64,000 nt of DNA from Halobacteriovoraceae bacterium. Lineage in GTDB: Bacteria > Bdellovibrionota > Bacteriovoracia > Bacteriovoracales > Bacteriovoracaceae. The first letter of the stretch is position 1, and every line of letters begins with the position of its first letter. The DNA is taken from positions 136,590 through 200,589 of the forward strand of contig PASP01000001.1 of the NCBI GenBank assembly GCA_002712005.1, given 5' to 3'. The notes below the pieces were generated by a model that was given only the letters and a program-made list of their open reading frames with translations, did not search any database and was not told the origin of the DNA. Shown here one piece after another: positions 1 through 9,179 of this stretch. Position numbers and translations under genes: made by a program.

Positions 1-812
1 GGCAGTAACTGCTCATTCACAGAATCCTTGGGAATTAATTCTTTCACTTTCTTAAGTTCTAAAAATCCCGTGAGTAAACCTTGTCCAACTTCGCCTTTAG
101 CATTTAACTTCGTAGCTATATTTACGAAGCTTGTTTCACTAAAAATACGTAATTCTTTTACTCTAATGTTGTCTTTTGTAATCTGAAGAGATGCTTTGAC
201 ACCATCAAAATCAGGAAGGGTGATATTTTGTTTAATAATATTTGTTACAAACTCTTTTTCAGTAGAAGCATTTAATCGTGTGGTTATGATATTTTTATAA
301 AAATTTAAATCAAAACTATATATACTACTTAATTTTCCATCATAAACTATATTCGAGTTTATTAGTTTTACTCCTCTTAATCTGAATGGAGCTTCATCGA
401 ATACATAGTTTTGATATTGCTCAAAATATTTTTCAAGATTGAACTCCTCTTTTTCTTCAGACTTTTTAATCTCTGGTAAAGAAATCACACTGTCTCTGAT
501 TACGATTCTTCCAATGGAGAATGTTTTTGCAAATAAATCTCTTAGGCCAAACTCTAATGCGATTTCACCAGCTTTTACTTCATAATTATCTTTCTCAATG
601 GATACATTCTTTAAACGAGTCGAAATAGGAAATAAATCAAGCTCAACTTTATTAAACTTCAATTCAAGTCCGACTTGCTCACTGGCAATCTTAGAGATTC
701 GTCCACTAATAAGTACACCAAATCTCTCTGTCTGAATCAACCGCCAAGATACAAAAGTTATGGCCATCAATCCAAGTATCAATATAAGAAAAATCTTATT
801 TGTACTTTTCAA
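1..812 (-). CDS. TamB/AsmA-like envelope protein, N-terminal part
   Basis: This is the start of a gene that runs off the left edge of the window; about 270 residues are visible. A TTG at 810-812 is the best start: it overlaps the end of the upstream repeat-protein gene by 17 bases and gives a protein opening with a basic stretch and one hydrophobic segment (FLILILGLMAITFVSW), a signal anchor. The rest is beta-rich with motifs such as LDLFPISTRLKNVSI and SIGRIVIRDSVISLPEI. This is typical of the N-terminal region of TamB/AsmA/YhdP-type proteins, which bridge inner and outer membrane and move phospholipid or help insert outer-membrane proteins. The family call is from pattern only; the diagnostic C-terminal domain lies outside the window. 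A later ATG would remove the membrane anchor, so TTG is preferred. Confidence 0.6.
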   Translation of the reverse strand, partial: MKSTNKIFLILILGLMAITFVSWRLIQTERFGVLISGRISKIASEQVGLELKFNKVELDLFPISTRLKNVSIEKDNYEVKAGEIALEFGLRDLFAKTFSIGRIVIRDSVISLPEIKKSEEKEEFNLEKYFEQYQNYVFDEAPFRLRGVKLINSNIVYDGKLSSIYSFDLNFYKNIITTRLNASTEKEFVTNIIKQNITLPDFDGVKASLQITKDNIRVKELRIFSETSFVNIATKLNAKGEVGQGLLTGFLELKKVKELIPKDSVNEQLL

Positions 813-2337
813 GCTCTTTTAACCTTTGCCTTGCTAATCTATACGTTTTATTTAAAGCTACGATTTCTTTGAACGAATAATATGCTTTTTTGTAATCTTC
901 TAAATTCAAATATGCTTCTGCTCTTAAATAGAGAAGCGCCAACAGCTCATCTCCCACAACAGGATGATTGCTAAGCATATCATCTACGACATCTCTTACT
1001 TTATAGTAATCTCCTAAAGTCATCAAAATTTCTAACTTTAGATATTCAAGATTAATCTTTTGATCTTCTGCCAAAATAGATGTCTCTACTTTTTCAGCTA
1101 TTTCATAGGCCACAGAAGGGAGATTGAGTAGATTTAAACCCACAATCATATCTTCATAATTATCTTGTATATACTCATAATCGTAGTGATTAGCCATATA
1201 CTTATAATCTTGCTCGTTGGGCTCTTCTGTTTTCATAGAAGAATAGAGAGAAACTTCCTTCATGAGATTTTTATATATTTCTTCAGAACTTATATCTGAT
1301 AAATCATCACTATCACTTACAAGAGGATGAGCTGGATTAATCTTTTTTAAGAGGCTCAACTCTTTTTCGAGCTCTTCTCTTTTATTCAATGATCTAAGTA
1401 GTTCAATATTTCTTACAATTCTATCTTCCTCAGTCTCTTCAGCTTCAGCACTGAACAGATCACTTCCCAGATCAACATCTTGAATCAATAGCTCCTGTGG
1501 TATTCGGCTCTCAAAGACTCTGGCCAATTTATAATCTTCCAAATAATTGGATATCTCTGCTCCAATAAAATTCAACTGATATCTTTTGCAAATTTTAATC
1601 GTCGCTTCAATTAAGTCATGTTCAATCGTATTTTCCATCCAATAATTCATTATCAGTTTTGCGACTTGTTTCTTGCTTATAACAATTTGCGAATCAGAAA
1701 TAGAGAGATGATTTATCAAAATATTCAATAGTCTTTTATCTGATTGCCAAAAGTGAGTCTTTTTCTCTGCATACTTTACGATCTCTTGAATGATAAAGTT
1801 TTTTTTGTGATCTTCATCTGTGACCTTAGCCAACTCCTCCAAAACCCCTTCACGACTACCTTTCAACAAAAGTGCTGAAACTCTCCAGAGTGATAACTCA
1901 GACTCTTCTAAAAACCTTTCATACTCTTCGATAAAACTTAAAATATCATTTGGTCTCTTATCTTTTATCAATTGTTGGATATATAATTTTGAGTATTCCT
2001 TTGCGATACGAAGATCACCGTTTGCATTTGCACATGCATAAGCTTCTCTTAAGTAAAAAGCTGCACCTGTTTTTTGATAGAGCTCATGAAAGAATTTCTC
2101 TGCTTTATCCATTTGCTCTGTTTGCTTATACAAATGAGACAATCTTTGAGAGACAACGAGAGGAGTCTCCTTTTTTAATACGGTATGAATTTGCTTAATC
2201 TTTTCATAGGAGAAAATTTGATCAGACAGAGAAAGGCCATCATTCACGATGGCCTTTTCAAATAACTTTATAGATTCAAGATAGTTATTTTTTTTAAAAA
2301 CAATTTTAGCTTCTTCGAAAAAACTCAATGTCTCCAT
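796..2337 (-). CDS. Helical-repeat (TPR-like) protein, 513 aa
   Basis: This is a soluble, acidic, all-helical protein with no signal peptide or membrane segment. TPR-like units are visible at the N terminus (FFEEAKIVFKKNNYLESIKL) and C terminus (LLYLRAEAYLNLEDYKKAYY), with long helices between. No enzyme motif is visible. It is likely a cytoplasmic scaffold or co-chaperone, and I do not recognise a named family. The ATG at 2337 has AAGG directly in front of it, a tight ribosome site. The downstream TamB-like gene overlaps its 3' end, so the two are probably cotranscribed and may act together at the envelope, but that link is inference from position only. Confidence 0.75.
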   Translation of the reverse strand: METLSFFEEAKIVFKKNNYLESIKLFEKAIVNDGLSLSDQIFSYEKIKQIHTVLKKETPLVVSQRLSHLYKQTEQMDKAEKFFHELYQKTGAAFYLREAYACANANGDLRIAKEYSKLYIQQLIKDKRPNDILSFIEEYERFLEESELSLWRVSALLLKGSREGVLEELAKVTDEDHKKNFIIQEIVKYAEKKTHFWQSDKRLLNILINHLSISDSQIVISKKQVAKLIMNYWMENTIEHDLIEATIKICKRYQLNFIGAEISNYLEDYKLARVFESRIPQELLIQDVDLGSDLFSAEAEETEEDRIVRNIELLRSLNKREELEKELSLLKKINPAHPLVSDSDDLSDISSEEIYKNLMKEVSLYSSMKTEEPNEQDYKYMANHYDYEYIQDNYEDMIVGLNLLNLPSVAYEIAEKVETSILAEDQKINLEYLKLEILMTLGDYYKVRDVVDDMLSNHPVVGDELLALLYLRAEAYLNLEDYKKAYYSFKEIVALNKTYRLARQRLKELEKYK

Positions 2338-2401
2338 CCTTGGAAACGGATTAAAAAGTTATGCTTATTCTATTCTTGAAAAAGCACTCAACTCCTTAAT
2401 T

Positions 2402-3745
2402 TTACTGCATTTTCTCTGCTAAAAAGTTGGTTGAGTAATTATTGCCTCTGAAGTCTTCGTCTTGAAGAATTCGAATATGAAGTTCTCTATTCGTACGAAT
2501 TCCCTCAATTACTGCCTCATCAAGAGCTCTAATCATTCTATTGATACAAGTTTCACGATCATTAGCATGGACAATAATTTTTGCAATCATTGAGTCATAA
2601 AAAGGAGTAACTTTATACCCTGAGTAGATAAAGTCATCGACCCTAACACCCAACCCTGCTGGTCGGTGATAGTGAACAACTTCTCCAGGAGAAGGCATAT
2701 TAGTAACGGGATCTTCAGCATTTATACGACATTCAATAGAATGACCTGAAAACTTAATATCTTTTTGTTTAAAAGGAAGCTTTTCACCTGCTGCAGACTT
2801 GATCATCTGACCAATTAGGTCAATTCCTGTTCTCTCTTCCGTCACCGGATGCTCAACCTGAATACGAGTATTCATTTCCATGAAATAGAATTTCTTCTCA
2901 TCTTGATCATAAAGATACTCAACAGTACCAGCTGAATCATAACCAACATATTCGGCAAGCTTTACTGCCGACTGACAGATTTCTTCACGCTTTTGCTCGG
3001 TCAATACTGGACACGGACTCTCTTCTACTACTTTTTGAAATCTTCTTTGAACTGTACAGTCCCTTTCTCCAAGGTGAACAACATTCTTATGCTTGTCTGC
3101 AATAATTTGAACTTCAACGTGTCTTGGATTCGTGATGTACTTTTCAATGAAAAGAGTATCATCACCAAATCCTGCTTTCGCTTCAGCTTTTAATCTTTGA
3201 ATATTGGGCATTAGATCTTCATCACGCTCAATTTTCTTCATTCCGCGTCCACCACCTCCGGCAGATGCTTTAATAAGAACGGGATATCTCATTTCTTGAA
3301 CTTGAGCTTTAATCTCTGCTTCAGATAATTCATTCACTTTAATAGGCTTTAAAACTGGAAGACCAGCTTTTTCAGCAAGCTCTTTAGAGTAAATCTTATC
3401 ACCCATTTTTTCGATGCAATCCACATTTGGTCCAATAAAAGTAAGCTTCCATTTTTCACAAAGTTCAGCAAACTCTTTATTCTCACTCAAGAAACCAAAT
3501 CCTGGGTGAACCGCATCTGCACCAGTAATTTCTGCAGCAGACAAGATTGAAGGGATATTTAAATAACTCAATGTAGATTTAGCCGGCCCAATACATACTG
3601 ACTCATCAGCAAGTTTAACATGGAGAGAGTGTTCATCAGCTGTTGAATGAACACAAACCGTCTGAATTCCTAATTCTTTACAAGTTCTGATAATACGAAT
3701 CGCAATCTCCCCACGATTCGCAATTAAAATCTTTTTAAATTTCAT
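2402..3745 (-). CDS. accC: Biotin carboxylase subunit of acetyl-CoA carboxylase
   Basis: AccC carboxylates the biotin of AccB using ATP and bicarbonate, the first half-reaction of malonyl-CoA formation for fatty acid synthesis. The protein is 447 aa, the usual family length. It shows the N-terminal biotin-carboxylase fold (KILIANRGEIAIRIIRTCKE), the ATP-grasp glycine-rich loop (KASAGGGGRGMKKI) and the catalytic MEMNTRIQVEHPVTEE segment. The ATG at 3745 follows AGAGG at good distance. It lies 12 bases after accB on the same strand in the common order efp-accB-accC, so the pair is almost certainly one operon. The carboxyltransferase genes accA and accD are not in the window. Confidence 0.97.
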   Translation of the reverse strand: MKFKKILIANRGEIAIRIIRTCKELGIQTVCVHSTADEHSLHVKLADESVCIGPAKSTLSYLNIPSILSAAEITGADAVHPGFGFLSENKEFAELCEKWKLTFIGPNVDCIEKMGDKIYSKELAEKAGLPVLKPIKVNELSEAEIKAQVQEMRYPVLIKASAGGGGRGMKKIERDEDLMPNIQRLKAEAKAGFGDDTLFIEKYITNPRHVEVQIIADKHKNVVHLGERDCTVQRRFQKVVEESPCPVLTEQKREEICQSAVKLAEYVGYDSAGTVEYLYDQDEKKFYFMEMNTRIQVEHPVTEERTGIDLIGQMIKSAAGEKLPFKQKDIKFSGHSIECRINAEDPVTNMPSPGEVVHYHRPAGLGVRVDDFIYSGYKVTPFYDSMIAKIIVHANDRETCINRMIRALDEAVIEGIRTNRELHIRILQDEDFRGNNYSTNFLAEKMQ

Positions 3746-3757
3746 GATGAAACCTCT

Positions 3758-4216
3758 TTATGGTTTTACTCTGAATAAAACCTGTCCAAACTCTACGTAA
3801 GTTTCGTTTTCAACACATACTTCAACGATTTCTCCAGTGGCTTCACTTTCAATCTCGTTCATAATTTTCATAGCTTCAACTATACAAAGTGCCTGTCCTT
3901 TAGAAACCTTATCACCTTGCTTTACGTAAGGGTCACTGTCTGGAGAAGAAGATCTGTAAAATGTTCCGATAAATGGTGATGTAATTTCAACAAGTCCATC
4001 TGTACTTGGAGAGCTTGCTACAGGTGCTGCAGCAACAGGAGCCGCTTGTGCTGGAGCACTGGCCATTGGCATTGCCGCTGGAGCAGAATGCATAACTACA
4101 GGTTGGTCGGATACAAACTTAACTGAAATTTTTGCATCTCCACTTTCATATTTTAATTCTGAAGCACCGGCTTCTTTAGCAATTTCTACAAATTCTTTTA
4201 CACTTTCTAATTTCAT
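3758..4216 (-). CDS. accB: Biotin carboxyl carrier protein of acetyl-CoA carboxylase
   Basis: AccB carries the biotin cofactor between AccC and the carboxyltransferase. The 152-residue protein has the family layout: an N-terminal helix (VKEFVEIAKEAGASELKYES), a flexible Ala/Pro/Ser-rich linker around residues 40-75, and a C-terminal biotinyl domain. The biotinylation motif EAMKIMNE places the modified lysine at about residue 117. The ribosome site is GCGAGG ahead of ATG 4216. It sits between efp and accC in a conserved lipid-synthesis cluster. Nothing is unusual about it. Confidence 0.97.
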   Translation of the reverse strand: MKLESVKEFVEIAKEAGASELKYESGDAKISVKFVSDQPVVMHSAPAAMPMASAPAQAAPVAAAPVASSPSTDGLVEITSPFIGTFYRSSSPDSDPYVKQGDKVSKGQALCIVEAMKIMNEIESEATGEIVEVCVENETYVEFGQVLFRVKP

Positions 4217-4239
4217 AACTACCTCGCTAGGTTTTTTAA

Positions 4240-4812
4240 TTAAGAGTTAACCCTTTCTACATACTCTCCGGTTCTAGTATCAATTTTTAGAACCTCATCT
4301 TGCTTTATAAATAATGGAACATTCACCTGAAGTCCTGTTTCCATAATGGCTTTTTTTGTTCCACCTTGAGCAGTATCCCCCTTAAGTCCTGGATCTGTCT
4401 CAGTTACCTTAAGTTCAACAAACGTAGGTGGTTCAATAGAAATTGGCTTACCTTTATAATACATAAGCTTTAACTTGATTCCTTCTTGTAGGTAGTACTT
4501 CATATCTCCTACGTATTCTTCCAAAACGTGAATCGTTTCATAAGTAGATTGGTTCATGAAGTTAAATCCATCAGGATCACTATACATATACTCTACTTCC
4601 ATATCTTCGAGGTCAGGTTGCATTACACCAGTAGATACACCTGATTTATATGTTCTCTCAATAACAGAGCCATCTTCTAAATTCTTAAGTCTTACCTTAT
4701 AAAAGGCAGATCCTTTTCCTGGGTTTGTGAAATCACACTTAATAATGTTGTAAGGCTTTCCATCAACCTCAACTTTAAGTCCTTTTTTTAGATCTGTTGT
4801 TTGATACTCCAT
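4240..4812 (-). CDS. efp: Elongation factor P
   Basis: EF-P enters the ribosomal E site and relieves stalling at polyproline stretches. The 190-residue protein has the three beta-barrel domains of the family and the loop TNPGKGSAF, whose Lys33 is in the position that is beta-lysylated in organisms with EpmA. The signature segment near residues 150-170 (GDTAQGGTKKAIMETGLQV) is present. No modification enzyme gene is in the window. The start at 4812 follows AGGAG. It lies 23 bases upstream of accB and is probably cotranscribed with aroQ, accB and accC. Confidence 0.97.
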   Translation of the reverse strand: MEYQTTDLKKGLKVEVDGKPYNIIKCDFTNPGKGSAFYKVRLKNLEDGSVIERTYKSGVSTGVMQPDLEDMEVEYMYSDPDGFNFMNQSTYETIHVLEEYVGDMKYYLQEGIKLKLMYYKGKPISIEPPTFVELKVTETDPGLKGDTAQGGTKKAIMETGLQVNVPLFIKQDEVLKIDTRTGEYVERVNS

Positions 4813-4820
4813 CTGAGCTC

Positions 4821-5252
4821 CTATTTTCTTTTATCTAAAATATATTGAAATGCTAATTTGTAACCATACTTTCCAAGTCCCTCAATAACCCCATCACTAG
4901 CGCCAGAAGTGATTTTAACTTTTCTAAACTCTTCTCTTTTGTAGGTATTTGAAAGATGAACTTCAATTTTTGTGCCTTCAAAAAATTTCAGGGCGTCGTG
5001 AAGTGAAACACTTGTATGGGTAAGACCAGCGGGATTGATAACTAAGGCTTCGAAGCCTTCGGATTTGGCGTCTTGTATCCAGTTGATAAGTTCTGATTCA
5101 TCATTCGATTGGCGCCATACAGAAACAAACTCTTCCCCAAAGGAAGAATTCACAAAACTTTCAATGTCTTTTAGTGTGTCTGACCCATAAATCTCAGGTT
5201 CTCTTTGACCGAGTAAATTGAGATTTGGGCCACCCAAAACTAATACTTTCAT
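4821..5252 (-). CDS. aroQ: 3-dehydroquinate dehydratase, type II
   Basis: AroQ dehydrates 3-dehydroquinate to 3-dehydroshikimate in the shikimate pathway. The protein (143 aa from ATG 5252) has the type II signature LGGPNLNLLGQREPEIYG with the catalytic Arg and Tyr, the INPAGLTHTS anion loop and EVHLSN with the catalytic His. A TTG three codons upstream is open, but ATG 5252 fits the family N terminus better. It is the first gene of the aroQ-efp-accB-accC cluster, an arrangement known in many bacteria. A second shikimate gene, aroE, is near 20 kb. Confidence 0.95.
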   Translation of the reverse strand: MKVLVLGGPNLNLLGQREPEIYGSDTLKDIESFVNSSFGEEFVSVWRQSNDESELINWIQDAKSEGFEALVINPAGLTHTSVSLHDALKFFEGTKIEVHLSNTYKREEFRKVKITSGASDGVIEGLGKYGYKLAFQYILDKRK

Positions 5253-5391
5253 GCTTACCAACTAAATTAATCTTCACTTCTAAGGTGAAAAAACCAGTCT
5301 AAAAACTAAATATAGTGCATGACGGTATCAATCTTTTTCTAGAATTGTAAAGGAACGCTCGACCAGAACGGCCGTCTTTATTTTTAAGGGC

Positions 5392-6615
5392 TTATTTATG
5401 AAAATTATCGTGCTTACTTTTGATCTCACTTAGATAATCTTTGAATACAATATCAAGGTCATCCATTAAACTATCGTAATCATTATGATTTTGACCCTCT
5501 GCTTCTTCCTCTTCACCAAAGTTCTTATCAAAAGCGGCCATAAGATTATCTCGGCCCTCATCTACTAAGTCCTCGGAGTTTTCATCCTCTTTGCTTGGAC
5601 CTTGTTGCGTGCCTAATAGTTTATCTATTTCGGCCATTTTATCTTGTGCTTCTTTGGTAGCCGGGCCAACTTCAAGTATTTGAGCTAAGATCTCTTTCGC
5701 TTTTGCGTAGTGACCTTGCTTTAAATAAATATCTACTAAGGTGTGAGTTATAACCGGGGCGACTTCTTTTTCAGCTTCCTCTAATGACGTTCTTTTGAAA
5801 GCGATAAGATTATCATCTTCTTCTTGTTCGAACTCACCATCATTATCTTCATCTTGATAAATGAGATCACCACGATTCGGTTCATTTTCCATGACAGAAG
5901 AGTAATCACTCTTGTCGTATATGAAGTCATGTGAATCATCTTGATCTAAATCTTCTTCAGCCGACTCTTCATTTTCAAAATGGATTACCGAATTCTCTGA
6001 TGATTCATTTTGATTTGTAAATGAATCAGACTCTTCGGGAACTCCAAGCTCCCAATCATCTTCATCGGACTCTAACTCTTCTTTAGATGAAAGATCTACC
6101 TGAACCCAATTGTCGATTTCCTTATCATCTTCAGGATTAGGTTTTAATTCTTCAACATTAAAAGTTCGAGTTTCCGCTTTAGAGTACACAGCTTCTTCAT
6201 GAAGCTCTTCCTCAAGAAGTGAGACTTGATTTGCAATTTCACTGTCTCTTGGATTTAAAAAGAGAAGATATTTATAGCTATCAAGTGCCTCTTCCAAGTT
6301 ATTCGTTTTATTTGCACATTCTGCAAAGACTTTTTGTAACTTGAGATTATCTCTATTAGAGGCAATAAGCGGCTTTAAGGTTGAGTACGCTAGGCCATAT
6401 TCATTCTTATCTAAATAGCATAAGGCCAAGGTTAAATAGCCTAATAGATACTCGGGGTTATAGCGAAGACCCTTTTTTAAAACATCAAAAGCCTTATCAA
6501 TTAATCCTACTTGCCTATAAGCTTCCGCCAATGGTGCAAATGATCTTGATCTTGGATCTTCATCCAAAAGCTTCTCATATTTAACAATAATTGGGCTTAA
6601 ACTTCCCTCACTCAA
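5392..6615 (-). CDS. TPR protein following pilQ, 407 aa
   Basis: This is a very acidic TPR protein. TPR units cover about residues 10-135 (APLAEAYRQVGLIDKAFDVL; ALDSYKYLLFLNPRDSE) and another pair lies near 280-325 (LVDIYLKQGHYAKAKEILAQ). A low-complexity Asp/Glu/Ser region separates them. It starts with TTG at 6615, preceded by GAGGAG and lying only two bases past the pilQ stop, so it belongs to the pilMNOPQ operon. There is no signal peptide, so it is probably cytoplasmic. Its position suggests a role in pilus assembly or regulation, but no named family is recognised. Confidence 0.75.
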   Translation of the reverse strand: MSEGSLSPIIVKYEKLLDEDPRSRSFAPLAEAYRQVGLIDKAFDVLKKGLRYNPEYLLGYLTLALCYLDKNEYGLAYSTLKPLIASNRDNLKLQKVFAECANKTNNLEEALDSYKYLLFLNPRDSEIANQVSLLEEELHEEAVYSKAETRTFNVEELKPNPEDDKEIDNWVQVDLSSKEELESDEDDWELGVPEESDSFTNQNESSENSVIHFENEESAEEDLDQDDSHDFIYDKSDYSSVMENEPNRGDLIYQDEDNDGEFEQEEDDNLIAFKRTSLEEAEKEVAPVITHTLVDIYLKQGHYAKAKEILAQILEVGPATKEAQDKMAEIDKLLGTQQGPSKEDENSEDLVDEGRDNLMAAFDKNFGEEEEAEGQNHNDYDSLMDDLDIVFKDYLSEIKSKHDNFHK

Positions 6616-6617
6616 TC

Positions 6618-8534
6618 CTAACTCCTCTCAACGATTCCAGCTTCTTCTTGGTTAATAATTCTTGGAGTTATAAAGATGATAACCTCTCGTTTCGAAGTTT
6701 GCGGCTGATATTGATTTCTAAATAGCCATCCTAGCAAAGGAATATCTTTAAGATAAGGAATCCCCGAAATGGTCTCACTTTTATTGTATTCGTAAACACC
6801 ACCGATTACGATTGTAGCGCCATTATCTACTAGGACATTAGTTTGAATTTCATTACCTGTTTTATTCGGAGGTAGTTGCTGAGTCTCTCTTTCTGCAAAG
6901 TCTTCTTTTTTAACAGATATCGCCAAAGAGATTGAACCCTCGTTTGTAATTTGCGGTGTAACTTCGAGTTCAAGAACTGCTTCTGCAGTTTCAGCACCCG
7001 TGGTAGCCGTATCTCCCGCTCCCGATATTACAAGGTAAGCCTCTGTACGAGTAGACTTGAGAACCGCTTTTTGTTTGTTTTGGGTCACAACCTTTGGAGA
7101 TGAAATCACTTTACCTTTAGCTTCAGTTTCAAGAAGCTGGAGTCTAAAGTCGAGATCAAAAATTCTACCAAATTGACCAATATTTAATTGCATGACACCT
7201 AAGTTTTCAGTTCCTGCAATTTGCGATCCCGCTGTATTAAAGGAAAATCCGGGACCACTATTGGCCGTACCATCATCCACGGCCTGCCCGATACTTGCTG
7301 CAGCAGAAGCAGGAGAACCAATAGGATCATAACTAAATCCAAATCCGTTTTCCAATCCTAACGATTTAGAATAACTTTCTGAAACTTCTACAATTCTTGA
7401 TTCAATAAGAACTTGAGGTGTTTGTGTATCAAGAACTTCAATAATCTTTCTAACTTTTTCAATAACATCGGGTGTATCTTTAACAATAAGAGAGTTTGTT
7501 CTGACGTCTTCATTCATCTTACCTCTTTCTGGAGTAAGGTATTCGCCAAGAATTTTTATCATCTCTTTTGTTTCTGCATAACTAATAGGGAATACTTTAG
7601 TTACTAGCGGCTCTTGCTTCAAAGTGAGAAGCTTTGCCTCTGCTTCAGCCTGACGATCTTTAGTCGCTGTCTCGAGAGTTTGAACCATTAGAATGATTCC
7701 ATTTTTCTTCGCAACTAATTTATTCAGTCCCAATAAAGTATCAAGAACCTGATCCCAAGGTGCATCGGTTAAGTTCAACGACAACGGTGGAAGCTTCTTG
7801 ATTTCATCTGTAATAATAATATTGAATCCAGAAGCTTCAGCAACCATCCTTAGAAGATCTTCTACAGAAGTATTTTTAACATTAATTGAGATCTTATCTC
7901 CAATATACTTTTTACGCCCAGATAAAGTTAAGTTCTCTAGAATATCTTCTACTGAGTTTGACTTAGGAACCAAGAACTTACCTGCAGAAGCTGTATCGTC
8001 AGCAGCTTTTTCTTCAAAACTTTTTGCTGCGCTCATATCATTTTGATCGAAAACTCCAAATCTATTTTCAACCTCTAGAACAACTCTATTCGCTTTCCTC
8101 TTGAGTACGGAACGAACATTATCTCTTAATTGGATCGCTAAACGAATATCACCATCTGAGCCAGGTTTTTTATAAGCAGACACAAAGACAACTGAGCCTG
8201 AAAACTCAGATGTATCAAATGCTCTCATTACTCTCTCTGTAGCTTTAGCATCTTTAATATCTAAAATAATTTGCTTATCTTCCAGAACATTAAACTTTTT
8301 AGCAATTACGTCATTACTGTCAAAAACAACTTCAATCTCTGAAACTTCTCCGACTTGTTGAAAATTAATCGCTTCAATATTAGCTGATTCTCTCTTTTGA
8401 GATTCCTCTTTTTCTAATAAAAGTTCGGTTGATTTGAAGTCTTCTGAGAAATCAGATGACTGAGAAAACGCACTTTGAGCAGACACTAATGCACATAGGG
8501 CCCAAATAAGTATTTGAAAAATTCCTTTTTTCAT
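6618..8534 (-). CDS. pilQ: Type IV pilus secretin PilQ
   Basis: PilQ forms the outer-membrane pore through which the pilus passes. I place the start at ATG 8534, not an upstream ATG at 8561, because GGAAGAG lies eight bases before it and a signal peptide follows directly (ILIWALCALVSAQSAFS). The 638-residue protein has an N-terminal AMIN-type region (FQQVGEVSEIEVVFDSNDV), secretin/TonB short N-terminal domains (VKNTSVEDLLRMVAEASGF; VTKVFPISYAETKEMI) and the C-terminal secretin domain (ETEAKGKVISSPKVVTQN; DNGATIVIGGVY; PLLGWLFRNQ). The length suits a PilQ lacking the long repeat region. It is the distal pil gene after pilP. Confidence 0.95.
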   Translation of the reverse strand: MKKGIFQILIWALCALVSAQSAFSQSSDFSEDFKSTELLLEKEESQKRESANIEAINFQQVGEVSEIEVVFDSNDVIAKKFNVLEDKQIILDIKDAKATERVMRAFDTSEFSGSVVFVSAYKKPGSDGDIRLAIQLRDNVRSVLKRKANRVVLEVENRFGVFDQNDMSAAKSFEEKAADDTASAGKFLVPKSNSVEDILENLTLSGRKKYIGDKISINVKNTSVEDLLRMVAEASGFNIIITDEIKKLPPLSLNLTDAPWDQVLDTLLGLNKLVAKKNGIILMVQTLETATKDRQAEAEAKLLTLKQEPLVTKVFPISYAETKEMIKILGEYLTPERGKMNEDVRTNSLIVKDTPDVIEKVRKIIEVLDTQTPQVLIESRIVEVSESYSKSLGLENGFGFSYDPIGSPASAAASIGQAVDDGTANSGPGFSFNTAGSQIAGTENLGVMQLNIGQFGRIFDLDFRLQLLETEAKGKVISSPKVVTQNKQKAVLKSTRTEAYLVISGAGDTATTGAETAEAVLELEVTPQITNEGSISLAISVKKEDFAERETQQLPPNKTGNEIQTNVLVDNGATIVIGGVYEYNKSETISGIPYLKDIPLLGWLFRNQYQPQTSKREVIIFITPRIINQEEAGIVERS

Positions 8535-8615
8535 AACTACTCTTCCATAAGTAAAGGACATATCTTGTTATTATTATAACATTTTGAAAATTAATTGCGA
8601 ACTTTTTAGGAGATT

Positions 8616-9179
8616 TTATAAATTTTGGCTATTTTGAACGGATGGAGAAGAAACGGGAATGATCGTTTCAATGTACTCATCTTGATCATAGACATTTCTT
8701 ATTTTCTCAACCAAAACAATGCCGCCCGGCACAATAGCCTTAACTTCTGCATTGTTCTCCCCAAGAGTCATACCTTCTTTAATAATATAAGACTCTTCAC
8801 TCATCTTCCCAGTATCCCCACCTGTAGAAATACGGGCAATAGCGCGCCTCTCTTTACCTAAAAGCACACCTACAATTCTGATTTGTCCAACAGGGTAATC
8901 ATTAATGGTTGGAAGATTGGAATACTTTCCATCTTTTAGAAAACCTCCAAAGTTCTTTTCTCTCTCACCGGTTTTCATTAATTTTCTTTTAAATGGATCA
9001 CGTAGATCAAAAGGATTCTTAATCGATGTTTCTTTCTCGTTAAACACAGGAATTTTAGACATTCTCTTTTTCATTCTTTCTTTAATCTCACTCTTGTCCA
9101 CTGTTTGCGCAGTAACAGTTGTAAGCACAGTGCTTAACATTATTGAAATTATGAATAGAGGCAAGCGTCTATTTATCAT
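8616..9179 (-). CDS. pilP: Type IV pilus lipoprotein-like assembly protein PilP
   Basis: PilP links the inner-membrane PilN/O complex to PilQ in the periplasm. The 187-residue protein has an N-terminal signal segment (LPLFIISIMLSTVLTTVTA), a linker with the RDPF motif, and the PilP beta domain (VGQIRIVGVLLGKERRAIAR; EGMTLGENNAEVKAI; GGIVLVEKI). No lipobox cysteine is visible, unlike many PilP proteins, so it may be anchored or soluble in the periplasm. The ATG at 9179 overlaps the pilO stop (ATGA followed by TAA), implying translational coupling. Confidence 0.88.
   Translation of the reverse strand: MINRRLPLFIISIMLSTVLTTVTAQTVDKSEIKERMKKRMSKIPVFNEKETSIKNPFDLRDPFKRKLMKTGEREKNFGGFLKDGKYSNLPTINDYPVGQIRIVGVLLGKERRAIARISTGGDTGKMSEESYIIKEGMTLGENNAEVKAIVPGGIVLVEKIRNVYDQDEYIETIIPVSSPSVQNSQNL

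Noticed and set aside
5341-5390. Possible tRNA-like sequence near GTCGAGCG / GACGGCCG
   Set aside because: No cloverleaf can be folded and the T-loop and anticodon arms are missing.
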